This document shows positions 36,757 through 45,096 of a stretch of DNA of 64,000 nucleotides, piece after piece. The notes beneath the pieces were generated by a model, which saw only the letters and a list, made by a program, of their open reading frames with translations, was not told the DNA's origin and ran no database searches. Position 1 is the first letter of the stretch. Each line of letters opens with the position of its first letter. Location: NCBI RefSeq assembly GCF_902506205.1, contig NZ_LR732816.1, positions 310,001 to 374,000 of the forward strand, given 5' to 3'. This DNA comes from Brevundimonas sp. G8 (GTDB lineage: Bacteria; Pseudomonadota; Alphaproteobacteria; Caulobacterales; Caulobacteraceae). The position numbers and the translations under genes are program-made.

Positions 36757-39666
36757 ATGGCCGACGCCCCTGAATCCACCGCCCGCGACTATCGCGACAC
36801 CGTCTTCCTGCCCGAGACGCCCTTCCCCATGCGCGGCGGCCTGCCCCAGAAGGAGCCGGTCATCCTGGAACAGTGGGGCGACCTCTACGGAACGCTGCGC
36901 GCCCAGCGGCAGAAGCAGAACGCACCCCTCTACGTCCTGCACGACGGCCCGCCCTACGCCAACGGCGACATCCACATCGGCCATGCGCTGAACAAGACGC
37001 TGAAGGACTTCGTGGTCCGCAGCCGTTTCCTGCTGGGCTATGACGTCGACTACGTCCCCGGCTGGGACTGCCACGGCCTGCCGATCGAGTGGAAGATCGA
37101 GGAACAGTTCCGCGCCAAGGGCCGCCGCAAGGACGAGGTCTCCAAGGACGAGTTCCGCGCCGCCTGCCGTGAATACGCCGGCAAATACATCGACCTTCAG
37201 CGCGACCAGTTCAAACGCCTGGGCATCACCGGCGACTTCGCCAACCGCTACGCCACCATGGACTTCACGTCCGAGGCGGCCATCGTCGCGGAGTTCCACA
37301 AGTTCAAGAACTCGGGCCAGCTCTATCGCGGCTCCAAGCCCGTCATGTGGTCGCCGGTCGAGCGCACCGCGCTTGCCGACGCCGAGATCGAATACCACGA
37401 CCATGTGTCGCCCACGATCTGGGTCAAGTTTCCGGTCACGGCCATGTCCGACGACCATCCCGACGACCTGCTGGCCTTCCGCTCCAGCACCCCGTCCATC
37501 GTCATCTGGACCACAACGCCCTGGACCATCCCAGCCAACCGCGCCATCAGCTACGGCCCCGAGATCGCCTATGGCCTGTACGAGGTCACGGCCATGGAAG
37601 AGGGGCTTGAGTTCGCCCCCTGGGCCAAGCCGGGCGACCGCCTGATCCTGGCCGACAAACTGGCCGAGGACGTGTTCAAGGCCGCCAAGATCGCCGCCTG
37701 GACCCGCGTCTACGACATCAATCCCTCGGGCCTGGAAACCGCCCACCCGCTGGCGGCGCTCGACAGCGGCTATGGCTTCTCCGTGCCCCTGCTGGCCGGC
37801 GACCACGTCACCGACGACGCGGGCACGGGCTTCGTCCACACCGCGCCGGGCCACGGCGCCGACGACTTCGAGGTCTGGAAGGCCCATGGTCATCATGAGG
37901 TGCCGGACACGGTCGATCCCGACGGCGCCTATTATCCTGGCGTTCCCTTGTTCGCGGGCCTCAAGGTGCTGGAGACCGAAGGCAAGAAGACCGGCAAATT
38001 CGGCCCCGCCAACGGCGCGGTGATGGAAAAGCTGATCGAGGCCGGAAACCTTCTGGCGCGCGGCCGGATGGAACACTCCTATCCGCACTCGTGGCGCTCC
38101 AAGGCCCCGATCATCTTCCGCAACACGCCCCAGTGGTTCATCCGCATGGACGAGCCTTTGAAGTCGGGCGACACCCTGCGCGAGACAGGGTTGAAGGCCA
38201 TCGACGACACGGCCTTCCACCCCGCCGCCGGCAAGAACCGCATCCGCTCGATGGTCGAGGGCCGTCCCGACTGGCTGGTCAGCCGCCAGCGCGCCTGGGG
38301 CACGCCGCTCGCCATGTTCATCGACAAACAGACCGGCCACCCCCTGCATGACCCCGAGGTCGACGCCCGGATCGTCACGGCCGTCGCCGAACACGGCGCC
38401 GACATCTGGTTCACCGCACCCGACGCCGATTTCCTGGGCGCCCACGACCCGGCCCGCTACGAAAAGGTCGAGGACATCCTCGACGTCTGGTTCGACTCCG
38501 GCTCGACCCACGCCTTCACCCTGGACCCGCGCCTGCCGGAAAACGGTTATACCGGCGACCGCCCGGCCCACTGGCCGGCCGACCTCTACCTGGAAGGCTC
38601 CGACCAGCACCGCGGCTGGTTCCAGTCGTCGCTGCTGGAAGGTTGCGGCACCCGTGGCCGCGCCCCCTTCAAGGCGGTCCTGACCCACGGCTTCACCCTC
38701 GACGAGAAGGGGGAGAAGATGTCCAAGTCCAAGGGCAACACCACCGATCCTCTGACCATCATCAAGGAGAGCGGCGCCGACATCCTGCGTCTGTGGGTGG
38801 CTCTGGTCGACTATTCCGAGGACCAGCGGATCGGCAAACAGATCCTCCAGACCACGGTCGACGCCTATCGCAAGCTTCGCAACACCGTCCGCTATCTGCT
38901 GGGCGCCCTGGCCGATTTCGACCAAGCCGAACGCCTGCCGCTGGACCAGATGCCGCCGCTGGAGCGGTTCATCCTGCACCGCCTGCACGAACTCGACGCC
39001 CAGGTCCGCACCGCCTACACTGAATACCGCTTCCAGGACGTCGTCCGTCCGGTGCTGGAGTTCTGCTCCAACGACCTGTCGGCCCTCTATTTCGACATCC
39101 GCAAGGACGCCCTCTACTGCGACCGCCCCGACAGCCTGCGCCGTCGCGCCGCCCGCACCGTGATGGACGAGGTCTTCCTGCGCCTCACCGCCTGGCTGGC
39201 CCCGCTGACGCCCTTCACGATGGAAGAAGCTTGGACGACGCGCTTCCCGGATGCGGGGACGAACTGCGCCCGGGTGATCCCGGAGACACCAGCGGAATGG
39301 AACAACCCGGCCGAGGCCGCGCGTTGGGCCGCGATCAACACGGTCCTGGAAGTCGTCAATGAATCGCTGGAAGCCGCCCGTCGTGAGAAGCTGATCGGCG
39401 GCGCCCTCGACGCCTGGCCCACGGTCACCGCCCCGGCCTCGGCCTTCGCCCCGTTCGACGGCCTCGACGCCGCCGAGATTTTCCGCACCTCGGGCGCCGA
39501 CCTGGTCGAAGGCGAGACCATCTCCGTCACGGTCGCCACCGCCGACCACCCCAAATGCGCCCGCTCCTGGCGCCGCGTCCCCGACGTCGGCTCCGACCCC
39601 GCCTATCCCGACCTATCGGCCCGCGACGCCGATGCGGTTCGGTATTGGGACCAGACGCACGGCTGA
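36757..39666 (+). CDS. ileS: Isoleucyl-tRNA synthetase
   Basis: A 969-residue class Ia synthetase charging tRNA-Ile. It has the HIGH motif at 73-76 (GDIHIGHALNKTLKD), the editing domain with WTTTPWTIPANRAI, and the KMSKS motif at 654-658 (KMSKSKGNT). The anticodon-binding domain follows to the end. The C-terminal zinc finger of E. coli IleS is reduced: only a single HPKCARSW remains near residue 930, as often seen in alphaproteobacterial forms. A dispersed repeat starts 10 bases after the stop. Confidence 0.97.
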   Translation: MADAPESTARDYRDTVFLPETPFPMRGGLPQKEPVILEQWGDLYGTLRAQRQKQNAPLYVLHDGPPYANGDIHIGHALNKTLKDFVVRSRFLLGYDVDYVPGWDCHGLPIEWKIEEQFRAKGRRKDEVSKDEFRAACREYAGKYIDLQRDQFKRLGITGDFANRYATMDFTSEAAIVAEFHKFKNSGQLYRGSKPVMWSPVERTALADAEIEYHDHVSPTIWVKFPVTAMSDDHPDDLLAFRSSTPSIVIWTTTPWTIPANRAISYGPEIAYGLYEVTAMEEGLEFAPWAKPGDRLILADKLAEDVFKAAKIAAWTRVYDINPSGLETAHPLAALDSGYGFSVPLLAGDHVTDDAGTGFVHTAPGHGADDFEVWKAHGHHEVPDTVDPDGAYYPGVPLFAGLKVLETEGKKTGKFGPANGAVMEKLIEAGNLLARGRMEHSYPHSWRSKAPIIFRNTPQWFIRMDEPLKSGDTLRETGLKAIDDTAFHPAAGKNRIRSMVEGRPDWLVSRQRAWGTPLAMFIDKQTGHPLHDPEVDARIVTAVAEHGADIWFTAPDADFLGAHDPARYEKVEDILDVWFDSGSTHAFTLDPRLPENGYTGDRPAHWPADLYLEGSDQHRGWFQSSLLEGCGTRGRAPFKAVLTHGFTLDEKGEKMSKSKGNTTDPLTIIKESGADILRLWVALVDYSEDQRIGKQILQTTVDAYRKLRNTVRYLLGALADFDQAERLPLDQMPPLERFILHRLHELDAQVRTAYTEYRFQDVVRPVLEFCSNDLSALYFDIRKDALYCDRPDSLRRRAARTVMDEVFLRLTAWLAPLTPFTMEEAWTTRFPDAGTNCARVIPETPAEWNNPAEAARWAAINTVLEVVNESLEAARREKLIGGALDAWPTVTAPASAFAPFDGLDAAEIFRTSGADLVEGETISVTVATADHPKCARSWRRVPDVGSDPAYPDLSARDADAVRYWDQTHG

Positions 39667-39675
39667 CCACAACAA

Positions 39676-39823
39676 CGTCTCCTCCCCACTTGTGGGGAGG
39701 AGGACCGCGAAGCGGTGGAGGGGCTCTCGAAGTCCCACAGGCGGCTGCGATGCGGTGAAGAACCCCTCCGTCACGGCGCTGAAGAAGCGCCGCGCCACCT
39801 CCCCACAAAAGGGGGAGGAGACG
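39676..39823 (-). repeat. Dispersed palindrome-ended intergenic repeat, copy B (inverted)
   Basis: A 148 bp element with CGTCTCCTCCCC at 39676-39687 and its exact complement at 39812-39823. The interior reads in the opposite direction to copies A and C (CCCTCCGTCACGGCGC ... GCGCCGCGCCACCTCCCC). It lies ten bases after ileS, replacing a conventional terminator. Confidence 0.8.
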
Positions 39824-40397
39824 ATGCTCAGCCATCACAATGACGCTGGTCCATTCGCAGCGAATCCAATCGCTTGCCGAATTATGTCCCCCTTCTCCTG
39901 CCCACGGTGTCAAACCGCCGCATAATACACCCGTCCCGTCGCATGGAGGGCTCGCTTGGCCTGCGACCTTGCGGCGGCGGGAGCGGATGGAACGGGAGCG
40001 GGTCTGAAACGGCTCGCGCTGACATCGACTCATGGAGCGGTGTCGAAGGGTCGAGGGGGATACTCGATCGCACTCGGGACGGGGTTTCGCAGACCCCGCC
40101 GACCCGTCGCAGGCTTATGGGGTTAGGCGATAAGACCGCCACCGCTCGACGCCCCGAGCTTGCAGGCCAACCAACCGCGCGGAGCGTCATACCCTTCGTC
40201 GAAACGGTACTTACAAACTCACACTCCGGGCGAAGGCCCGGCGCTCCGCCCAGCCCTCCATAAACTTCGCAGCGAAAGCGCGAAGACGAAGCCGTTTTCC
40301 GTCCCGCGCGACACTGCGTCATCTTGTCAAACGCACCCCAGCGCCCCAACTGCAAAGCCTAGCCAAAATCACACCTTCGCTCGCGACAGGAGCCCTG
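39824..40397. other. 574-base region without a convincing gene
   Basis: Open frames exist on both strands (39874-40263 plus, 39882-40355 minus), but they are Arg/Pro/Ser-rich, mirror each other, lack ribosome-binding sites and resemble translated GC-rich non-coding DNA. The stretch contains a hairpin GGGGTTTCGCAGACCCC at about 40081-40097 and a GCGCGAAGAC-type run near 40290. It is unusually long for an intergenic gap here and may hold a structured RNA or a second dispersed repeat type. Confidence 0.4.
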
Positions 40398-41651
40398 ATG
40401 CCGCATGCCGACAGCCTGATCCTCACCCTGGTCGGGGGCTTCGTCCTCGCCTTCGTGTTCGGCATGCTGGCGCATCGGCTGAAACTGTCGCCCCTGGTCG
40501 GCTATCTGGTCGCCGGGGTCGTCGTCGGCCCCTATACGGGCGGCTTCGTCGCCGACACCGAACTGGCGCCGCAGTTGGCCGAGATTGGCGTCATCCTGCT
40601 GATGTTCGGCGTCGGCCTGCACTTCTCGCCCAAGGATCTGATGCAGGTCCGCAAGGTCGCCATCCCCGGCGCCCTGGTTCAGATCGCCGTCGCCACCGTG
40701 CTGGGCTGGGGTCTGGGCCGGTTCGTGCTGGGCCAGGGCGATGTCGAGGCCCTGCTGATGGGCTTCGCCCTGTCCGTCGCCTCCACCGTCGTCCTGCTGC
40801 GGGCGCTGGAGGAGCGCAAACAGGTCAAGGGCGAGATCGGCCGCATCGCCGTCGGCTGGCTGATCGTCGAGGATCTGGTCATCGTCATCGCCCTGGTCAT
40901 GCTGCCCATGATCCTGGTCCCGCCCGGAACCCAGACGGACTTCGCAGCCCTGGGGACCGACGTCGGTCTGACCCTGCTCAAGGTCGTGCTGTTCGTGGTC
41001 GGCATGCTGGTCGTCGGCGGCAAGGTCATTCCCTGGCTGCTGATCCGCATCGCCCACACCAAGTCGCGCGAGCTCTTCACCCTGGGCGTTCTGGCCATCG
41101 CCCTGGGCATCGCCTGGCTGGCCTATTTCCTGTTCCACTCGTTCGCCCTCGGCGCCTTCCTGGCCGGCCTGGTGATGAACGCCTCGCCCCTGGGTCACAA
41201 TGCGGCCGAGCGGTCCCTGCCGCTGCGCGACGCCTTCGCCGTGCTGTTCTTCGTCTCGGTCGGCATGCTGTTCGACCCGATGATCGTGGTGCGCCAGCCC
41301 TGGGCCGTCCTGGGCGTGCTGGGCATCGTCATCGTCGGCAAGTCGGTCGCCGCCCTGGTCATCACCAAGACCTTCAAACTGGACCGCCCCACCGGCTTCA
41401 CCGTCGCGGCGTCCCTGGCCCAGATCGGCGAGTTCTCCTTCATTCTGGCCGCGCTCGGCGTGTCCCTGGGCGCCATGAGCCGCGAGACCCACGACCTGAT
41501 CCTGGCCGCCGCCCTGCTGTCGATCTCGTTGAACCCGTTCGTCTTCCTGTTCACCGACCGGATGGGCGGAAAGCCCAAGCCGCCCCCGGCCAGCGCGACC
41601 CGCCCGCCTGCCGCCGACGGTCCGATCACGGATGCGGTAGCCACGACCTGA
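40398..41651 (+). CDS. KefB/YbaL-like cation:proton antiporter, without TrkA-N domain
   Basis: A 417-residue membrane protein with about 12 hydrophobic segments forming one CPA2 Na+/H+ exchanger domain. It begins HADSLILTLVGGFVLAFVFGMLA and has LSPLVGYLVAGVVVGPYTGGFV, ALSVASTVVLLRAL and VGWLIVEDLVIVIAL, the ion-binding region of YbaL/KefB relatives. The cytosolic TrkA-N (NAD-binding) domain that follows in YbaL and KefB is absent; only about 25 Pro/Ala-rich residues remain. Transport of K+ or Na+ against H+ is predicted; gating must differ. Confidence 0.88.
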   Translation: MPHADSLILTLVGGFVLAFVFGMLAHRLKLSPLVGYLVAGVVVGPYTGGFVADTELAPQLAEIGVILLMFGVGLHFSPKDLMQVRKVAIPGALVQIAVATVLGWGLGRFVLGQGDVEALLMGFALSVASTVVLLRALEERKQVKGEIGRIAVGWLIVEDLVIVIALVMLPMILVPPGTQTDFAALGTDVGLTLLKVVLFVVGMLVVGGKVIPWLLIRIAHTKSRELFTLGVLAIALGIAWLAYFLFHSFALGAFLAGLVMNASPLGHNAAERSLPLRDAFAVLFFVSVGMLFDPMIVVRQPWAVLGVLGIVIVGKSVAALVITKTFKLDRPTGFTVAASLAQIGEFSFILAALGVSLGAMSRETHDLILAAALLSISLNPFVFLFTDRMGGKPKPPPASATRPPAADGPITDAVATT

Positions 41652-41691
41652 ACCCCTTTTCGCACCGCGCGACGCCCGCTATCGTCCGATC

Positions 41692-41892
41692 ATGGACATG
41701 ACCGCAGCAGACCAGGCCGTTCTTCACTATGGCGACGGCGAGTTCGCGGTGCTGAAGCCCGGCCGCTTCGTGCGCTGCGCCGTGACGGACAAGCCGATCC
41801 CGCTGGAGATCCTCCGCTACTGGAGCCCGACGCGCCAGCAGCCCTATTTCGGACCCGCCGAATTCATCGCGGCCCAGAAAGCCGCGACATGA
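41692..41892 (+). CDS. DUF2093 family protein
   Basis: A 66-residue protein with the DUF2093 signature: YGDGEFAVLKPGRFVRCAVT, IPLEILRYWSPTRQQPYFGP. It is a short beta-rich protein found in alphaproteobacteria, function unknown. The stop overlaps the ATG of the M23 gene (ATGA at 41889-41892), so the two are coupled; this pairing may hint at a role in cell wall work. Confidence 0.9.
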   Translation: MDMTAADQAVLHYGDGEFAVLKPGRFVRCAVTDKPIPLEILRYWSPTRQQPYFGPAEFIAAQKAAT

Positions 41893-42746
41893 CCCCGTCG
41901 CGCCGCGCCCTGCTGACCGGCGCGGGCGCCAGCCTGATCGCCGCACCGCTGGCGGCCCAAGATCGAAACGCTCTTCCGCTGGCCCTGAACGGGGCTTGGC
42001 GCCAGGGCGGCTACGCCCTGGGTCGCACCACGCCGCGCGCCCTGATCTTCGTCGATGGCGAGGCGCTGACCACCGCCTCGGCCGCCGGCCTGTTCGTCAT
42101 CGGCTTCGACCGCGACGCCGCCTCCAGCGTCCAGATCGAGGCCCGCGCCGACGATCGCTCGGCTCGCCGTACCCTCGACATCGCCCCCTACGCCTTCCCC
42201 TCGACCAGCGTGAACGGCCTGCCGCCCTCGACCGTCGAGCCCAGCGACCCCGCCCTGCTGGCCCGCATCCAGCGCGAGATCGCCCTCAAGACCGAGGGCT
42301 TCGCCAGCCGCATCGACGCCGACGACTTCAAGTCCGGCTTCATCTGGCCGCTGGAGAGCTACCGCGTCTCCAGCGCCTGGGGCGCCCAGCGCATCCTGAA
42401 CGGCACGCCCGCCCGCCCTCACTACGGCATCGATCTCGCCGCCCCCCAGGGCAGCGTGATCCGCGCCCCCGCCGACGGCCGCATCGCCTTCGTGCGACCG
42501 AACATGCATTTCGAAGGCGGCCTGACCCTGATCGACCACGGCCAGGGCCTGATCACCTGCTATCTGCACCAGTCCCGCCTGGACGTGGAACAGGGCCAGC
42601 GCGTGCGACGCGGCGATCCGCTGGGCCGCGTCGGCATGACCGGCCGCGCCACCGGCCCGCACCTGTGCTGGCGCATGAAGTGGCGCGACCGCAATCTGGA
42701 CCCGTCGCTGATGGTCGGCGCCTTCGCGCCGCAAACGCTGGCTTGA
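41889..42746 (+). CDS. M23 peptidase-like protein with a Cys in the HxH zinc motif
   Basis: A 285-residue protein with an N-terminal Tat-like signal (SRRALLTGAGASLIAAPLAAQ). An unassigned beta domain covers about 30-150. The LytM domain (about 155-275) has H178 and D182 (HYGID) and H227 (YLHQS). The final HxH motif reads H258-L-C260 (GPHLCWRMKW), so the third zinc ligand is Cys instead of His. It could bind zinc through Cys or be a non-catalytic LytM regulator like EnvC/NlpD. It is coupled to DUF2093. Confidence 0.85.
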   Translation: MTPSRRALLTGAGASLIAAPLAAQDRNALPLALNGAWRQGGYALGRTTPRALIFVDGEALTTASAAGLFVIGFDRDAASSVQIEARADDRSARRTLDIAPYAFPSTSVNGLPPSTVEPSDPALLARIQREIALKTEGFASRIDADDFKSGFIWPLESYRVSSAWGAQRILNGTPARPHYGIDLAAPQGSVIRAPADGRIAFVRPNMHFEGGLTLIDHGQGLITCYLHQSRLDVEQGQRVRRGDPLGRVGMTGRATGPHLCWRMKWRDRNLDPSLMVGAFAPQTLA

Positions 42747-42812
42747 TCAATGGCTACGCTTGCGGGACTAGGTATAGCCCCTTAGCGTCCGGTCGCCATT
42801 CGTCGGGGACCG

Positions 42813-43319
42813 ATGTCTTCTCTCAGATCGCTGAACGTCCTGCTCGTGGACGACAATCAGAACATGCGCGCCATCGCCGCCGCCGTGCTGCACTCGGCCG
42901 ATATCCGCAACGTCCATGAGGCGGCCGAGGGCGCGACCGCCTTCGACCTGCTGCGACGCTGCCCCATCGACCTGGCCATCGTCGATTTCAACATGTTCCC
43001 GCTGGACGGGGTCGAGTTCACCCGCCTGGTCCGCACCAGCCCCGACAGCCCCAATATCTTCCTGCCGATCATCATGATGACCGGCCATTCCGAGCGCAGC
43101 CGCGTCTATGAGGCCCGCGACGCCGGGGTGACCGAGTTCATCGTCAAACCCCTCACCGCCAAGGCCGTGCTGGACCGGATCAACGCCGTCATCATGCGGC
43201 CCCGCGCCTTCATCAAGACCGACGACTACGTGGGCCCCTGTCGCCGGCGCCGCGAGACGCCGGACTATTCCGGCCCGTTCCGCCGCGCGTCGGACGCCTC
43301 GCGCTCCAACGCCGCATAG
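42813..43319 (+). CDS. Single-domain CheY-like response regulator with Arg-rich tail
   Basis: A 168-residue regulator with a complete receiver domain: acidic D13/D14 (LVDDNQ), phosphoacceptor D58 (IVDFNM), Thr in IIMMTGH and Lys in FIVKPL. There is no output domain. Instead a tail of about 40 residues (RPRAFIKTDDYVGPCRRRR ... GPFRRASD) with two Arg-rich GPxRR motifs follows; a similar tail occurs in many alphaproteobacterial CheY-like proteins. Its last 55 bases overlap the 3' end of the convergent acyltransferase gene. The partner kinase is unknown. Confidence 0.85.
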   Translation: MSSLRSLNVLLVDDNQNMRAIAAAVLHSADIRNVHEAAEGATAFDLLRRCPIDLAIVDFNMFPLDGVEFTRLVRTSPDSPNIFLPIIMMTGHSERSRVYEARDAGVTEFIVKPLTAKAVLDRINAVIMRPRAFIKTDDYVGPCRRRRETPDYSGPFRRASDASRSNAA

Positions 43320-44245
43320 ACCTTGTCGGGCCAGCGCTTGTGGACCCAGAACCAGTCCACGGGATGCTCCCTCACGCGGTCCTCGACGAAACGGTTGGCG
43401 GCTTGAATCCCTGCCAGGGTATCGGCCGCCTTGTCCTGGCTCTGGCTGACCACGATCGGTTCGTGCGCCGTCACCCGGAACCGCACGCCCGGCAGCCGCA
43501 CCACCGACAGCGGCAGCATGACCGTATCGAACTTCAGCGCCAGCCGCGCCGCCCCCGGCGAGGCGTTCACCGGCTGACCGAAGAACTCGACCTCCGGCCC
43601 CTGATTGTATTTCTGATCGACAAGCAGGGCGATGGAATCGCCGCGCTTCATCCCCGCCATCAGCTCGCGAGTTCCGTCGCCCTTGGGCGCAAACAGGCGG
43701 ATGCCGTACCGCTCGCGGCTCTGGCGGATCAGAGCGTCCACATAAGGATTGTTGGCGGCGCGATAGGTCACCTGGCACGGCACGCCCGAGGCCATGATCA
43801 CCGCCGCCATCACCTCGAAGTTGGCCAGATGGCCGGAGATCAGCACCGCCGGCCGGCCGCTGTCGCGCAAGGCGTGCAGCCGCTCCATCCCGACCACCTC
43901 GACACGTCCGCCCTCGGGCGTCAGCCGATCCATCACGGCCAGCTCGGCGAACGTCCGCCCCGTCTGATCCCACTGGGCCAGCGCCAGCGCCTCGCGCTCA
44001 GTGGCGCCCATGTCGGGAAACGCGATCCGCAGATTGCGCATCACCGTCTTCTGCGTGCCGGTCAGCGGCCCCAGCGAGCGCAGCAGCCAGCCACCCAGCC
44101 CTGACGCCCGTTCGACGCCCAGCAGGCGCAGGAAGCCGAACAACGCCTGGAAGCCCAAGGCCTCCAGACGCCAGATCAAATCTTGCCGCACATCTTTTGC
44201 GCTACCGCCCTTCGGGCGGCTTGAGCGCGTGTCTTCACCAGGCAA
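43265..44245 (-). CDS. LpxL/HtrB-like lipid A (lyso)phospholipid acyltransferase
   Basis: A 326-residue inner-membrane acyltransferase of the lauroyl/myristoyl (LpxL/HtrB) family that adds secondary acyl chains to lipid A. It has the catalytic HxxxxE motif (SGHLANFEV), then [28 protein letters not shown] and [10 protein letters not shown], the conserved substrate-binding blocks. The C-terminal [15 protein letters not shown] is the family end motif. A hydrophobic helix lies near residues 35-55. The start overlaps the SDR stop by 11 bases; its 3' end overlaps the regulator gene on the other strand. Confidence 0.9.
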   Translation of the reverse strand: MPGEDTRSSRPKGGSAKDVRQDLIWRLEALGFQALFGFLRLLGVERASGLGGWLLRSLGPLTGTQKTVMRNLRIAFPDMGATEREALALAQWDQTGRTFAELAVMDRLTPEGGRVEVVGMERLHALRDSGRPAVLISGHLANFEVMAAVIMASGVPCQVTYRAANNPYVDALIRQSRERYGIRLFAPKGDGTRELMAGMKRGDSIALLVDQKYNQGPEVEFFGQPVNASPGAARLALKFDTVMLPLSVVRLPGVRFRVTAHEPIVVSQSQDKAADTLAGIQAANRFVEDRVREHPVDWFWVHKRWPDKVYAALEREASDARRNGPE

Positions 44246-45005
44246 TCGTCAACCCACCGTCCACCACAAGCGTCTGCCCGGTCACATAGGCCGACGCAGG
44301 GCTGCACAGATAGACCGCCGTGCCCGCGATTTCATCGGGCTGGCCGATCCTTTTCAGCGGCGCGGGCTCGGTGACCGTCTTCAGCAGCTCGGGATTCTCC
44401 CACAGATATTTGGCGAAGTCGGTCTGGACCAGGCCCGGCGCGATGCAGTTGACCCGCACGTTCGACGGTCCCCATTCCACCGCCAGGTTCCGCACCAGCT
44501 GCATGTCCGCCGCCTTGGAGATATTGTAGGCGCCGATCAGGGCGTTGCCGCGCAAGCCCCCGATGGACGAGATCACCAGGATCGCCCCGTCCTTGCGCTC
44601 CACCATCTGCGGCGCGACCATCTGGATCAGCCAATGGTTCGAGATGACGTTATTCTGAAGGATCTTCTCGAACTGATCGTCGGCGATTCCCGCCATCGGC
44701 CCGGCATAGGGATTGGTCGCGGCATTGCAGACCAGGATGTCGATCTGACCGAAGGCGGCGTTGGTCTCGTCCACCAGCCGCTGCAAATCCTCTTTGGAGG
44801 CGATGTTGGCCGGAACCGCGATGGCGCGTCCCTCGCCATACTTGCCGTTGATCTCGGCGGCGACCTCGTCGCACGGCCCGGCCTTGCGCGACGAGATGAC
44901 GACCTTTGCGCCGTGTTCGGCCAGCCGTTCGGCGATCGCCTTGCCGATTCCGCGCGACGATCCGGTGATGATTGCGACCTTGCCGGTCAGATCGAACAGT
45001 TCCAT
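44235..45005 (-). CDS. Short-chain dehydrogenase/reductase
   Basis: A 256-residue classical SDR: cofactor motif TGSSRGIG (residues 15-22), NAAT around 92-95, catalytic Ser in VISSIGG and YNISK (Tyr/Lys), and the end motif VDGGLTI. The basic SSRK after strand 2 suggests NADP(H). It may act on 3-oxoacyl or alcohol substrates. It is in an operon with the acyltransferase (11-base overlap), so a role in lipid metabolism is plausible. It is divergent from tipF. Confidence 0.93.
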   Translation of the reverse strand: MELFDLTGKVAIITGSSRGIGKAIAERLAEHGAKVVISSRKAGPCDEVAAEINGKYGEGRAIAVPANIASKEDLQRLVDETNAAFGQIDILVCNAATNPYAGPMAGIADDQFEKILQNNVISNHWLIQMVAPQMVERKDGAILVISSIGGLRGNALIGAYNISKAADMQLVRNLAVEWGPSNVRVNCIAPGLVQTDFAKYLWENPELLKTVTEPAPLKRIGQPDEIAGTAVYLCSPASAYVTGQTLVVDGGLTIAW

Positions 45006-45096
45006 TGCGTTTCCCGTGGTTCTGGCGGGGATATTTATCGTCCCGCTCTAGCCGAATGACATTGATAGCCTGATACTCGGGCGATTCCATCCGGGA

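Noticed and set aside
36577..39549. A 990-codon open frame antisense to ileS
   Set aside because: It mirrors ileS exactly, has Gly/Arg/Val-rich composition produced by GC-biased third positions, and ileS has all its catalytic motifs. No ribosome-binding site or family motif is present on the minus strand.
39882..40355. A 157-codon minus-strand open frame in the non-coding gap after ileS
   Set aside because: Arg/Ser/Pro-rich, no ribosome-binding site, overlaps a comparable frame on the opposite strand, and no recognisable motif. Kept only as part of an unexplained region.
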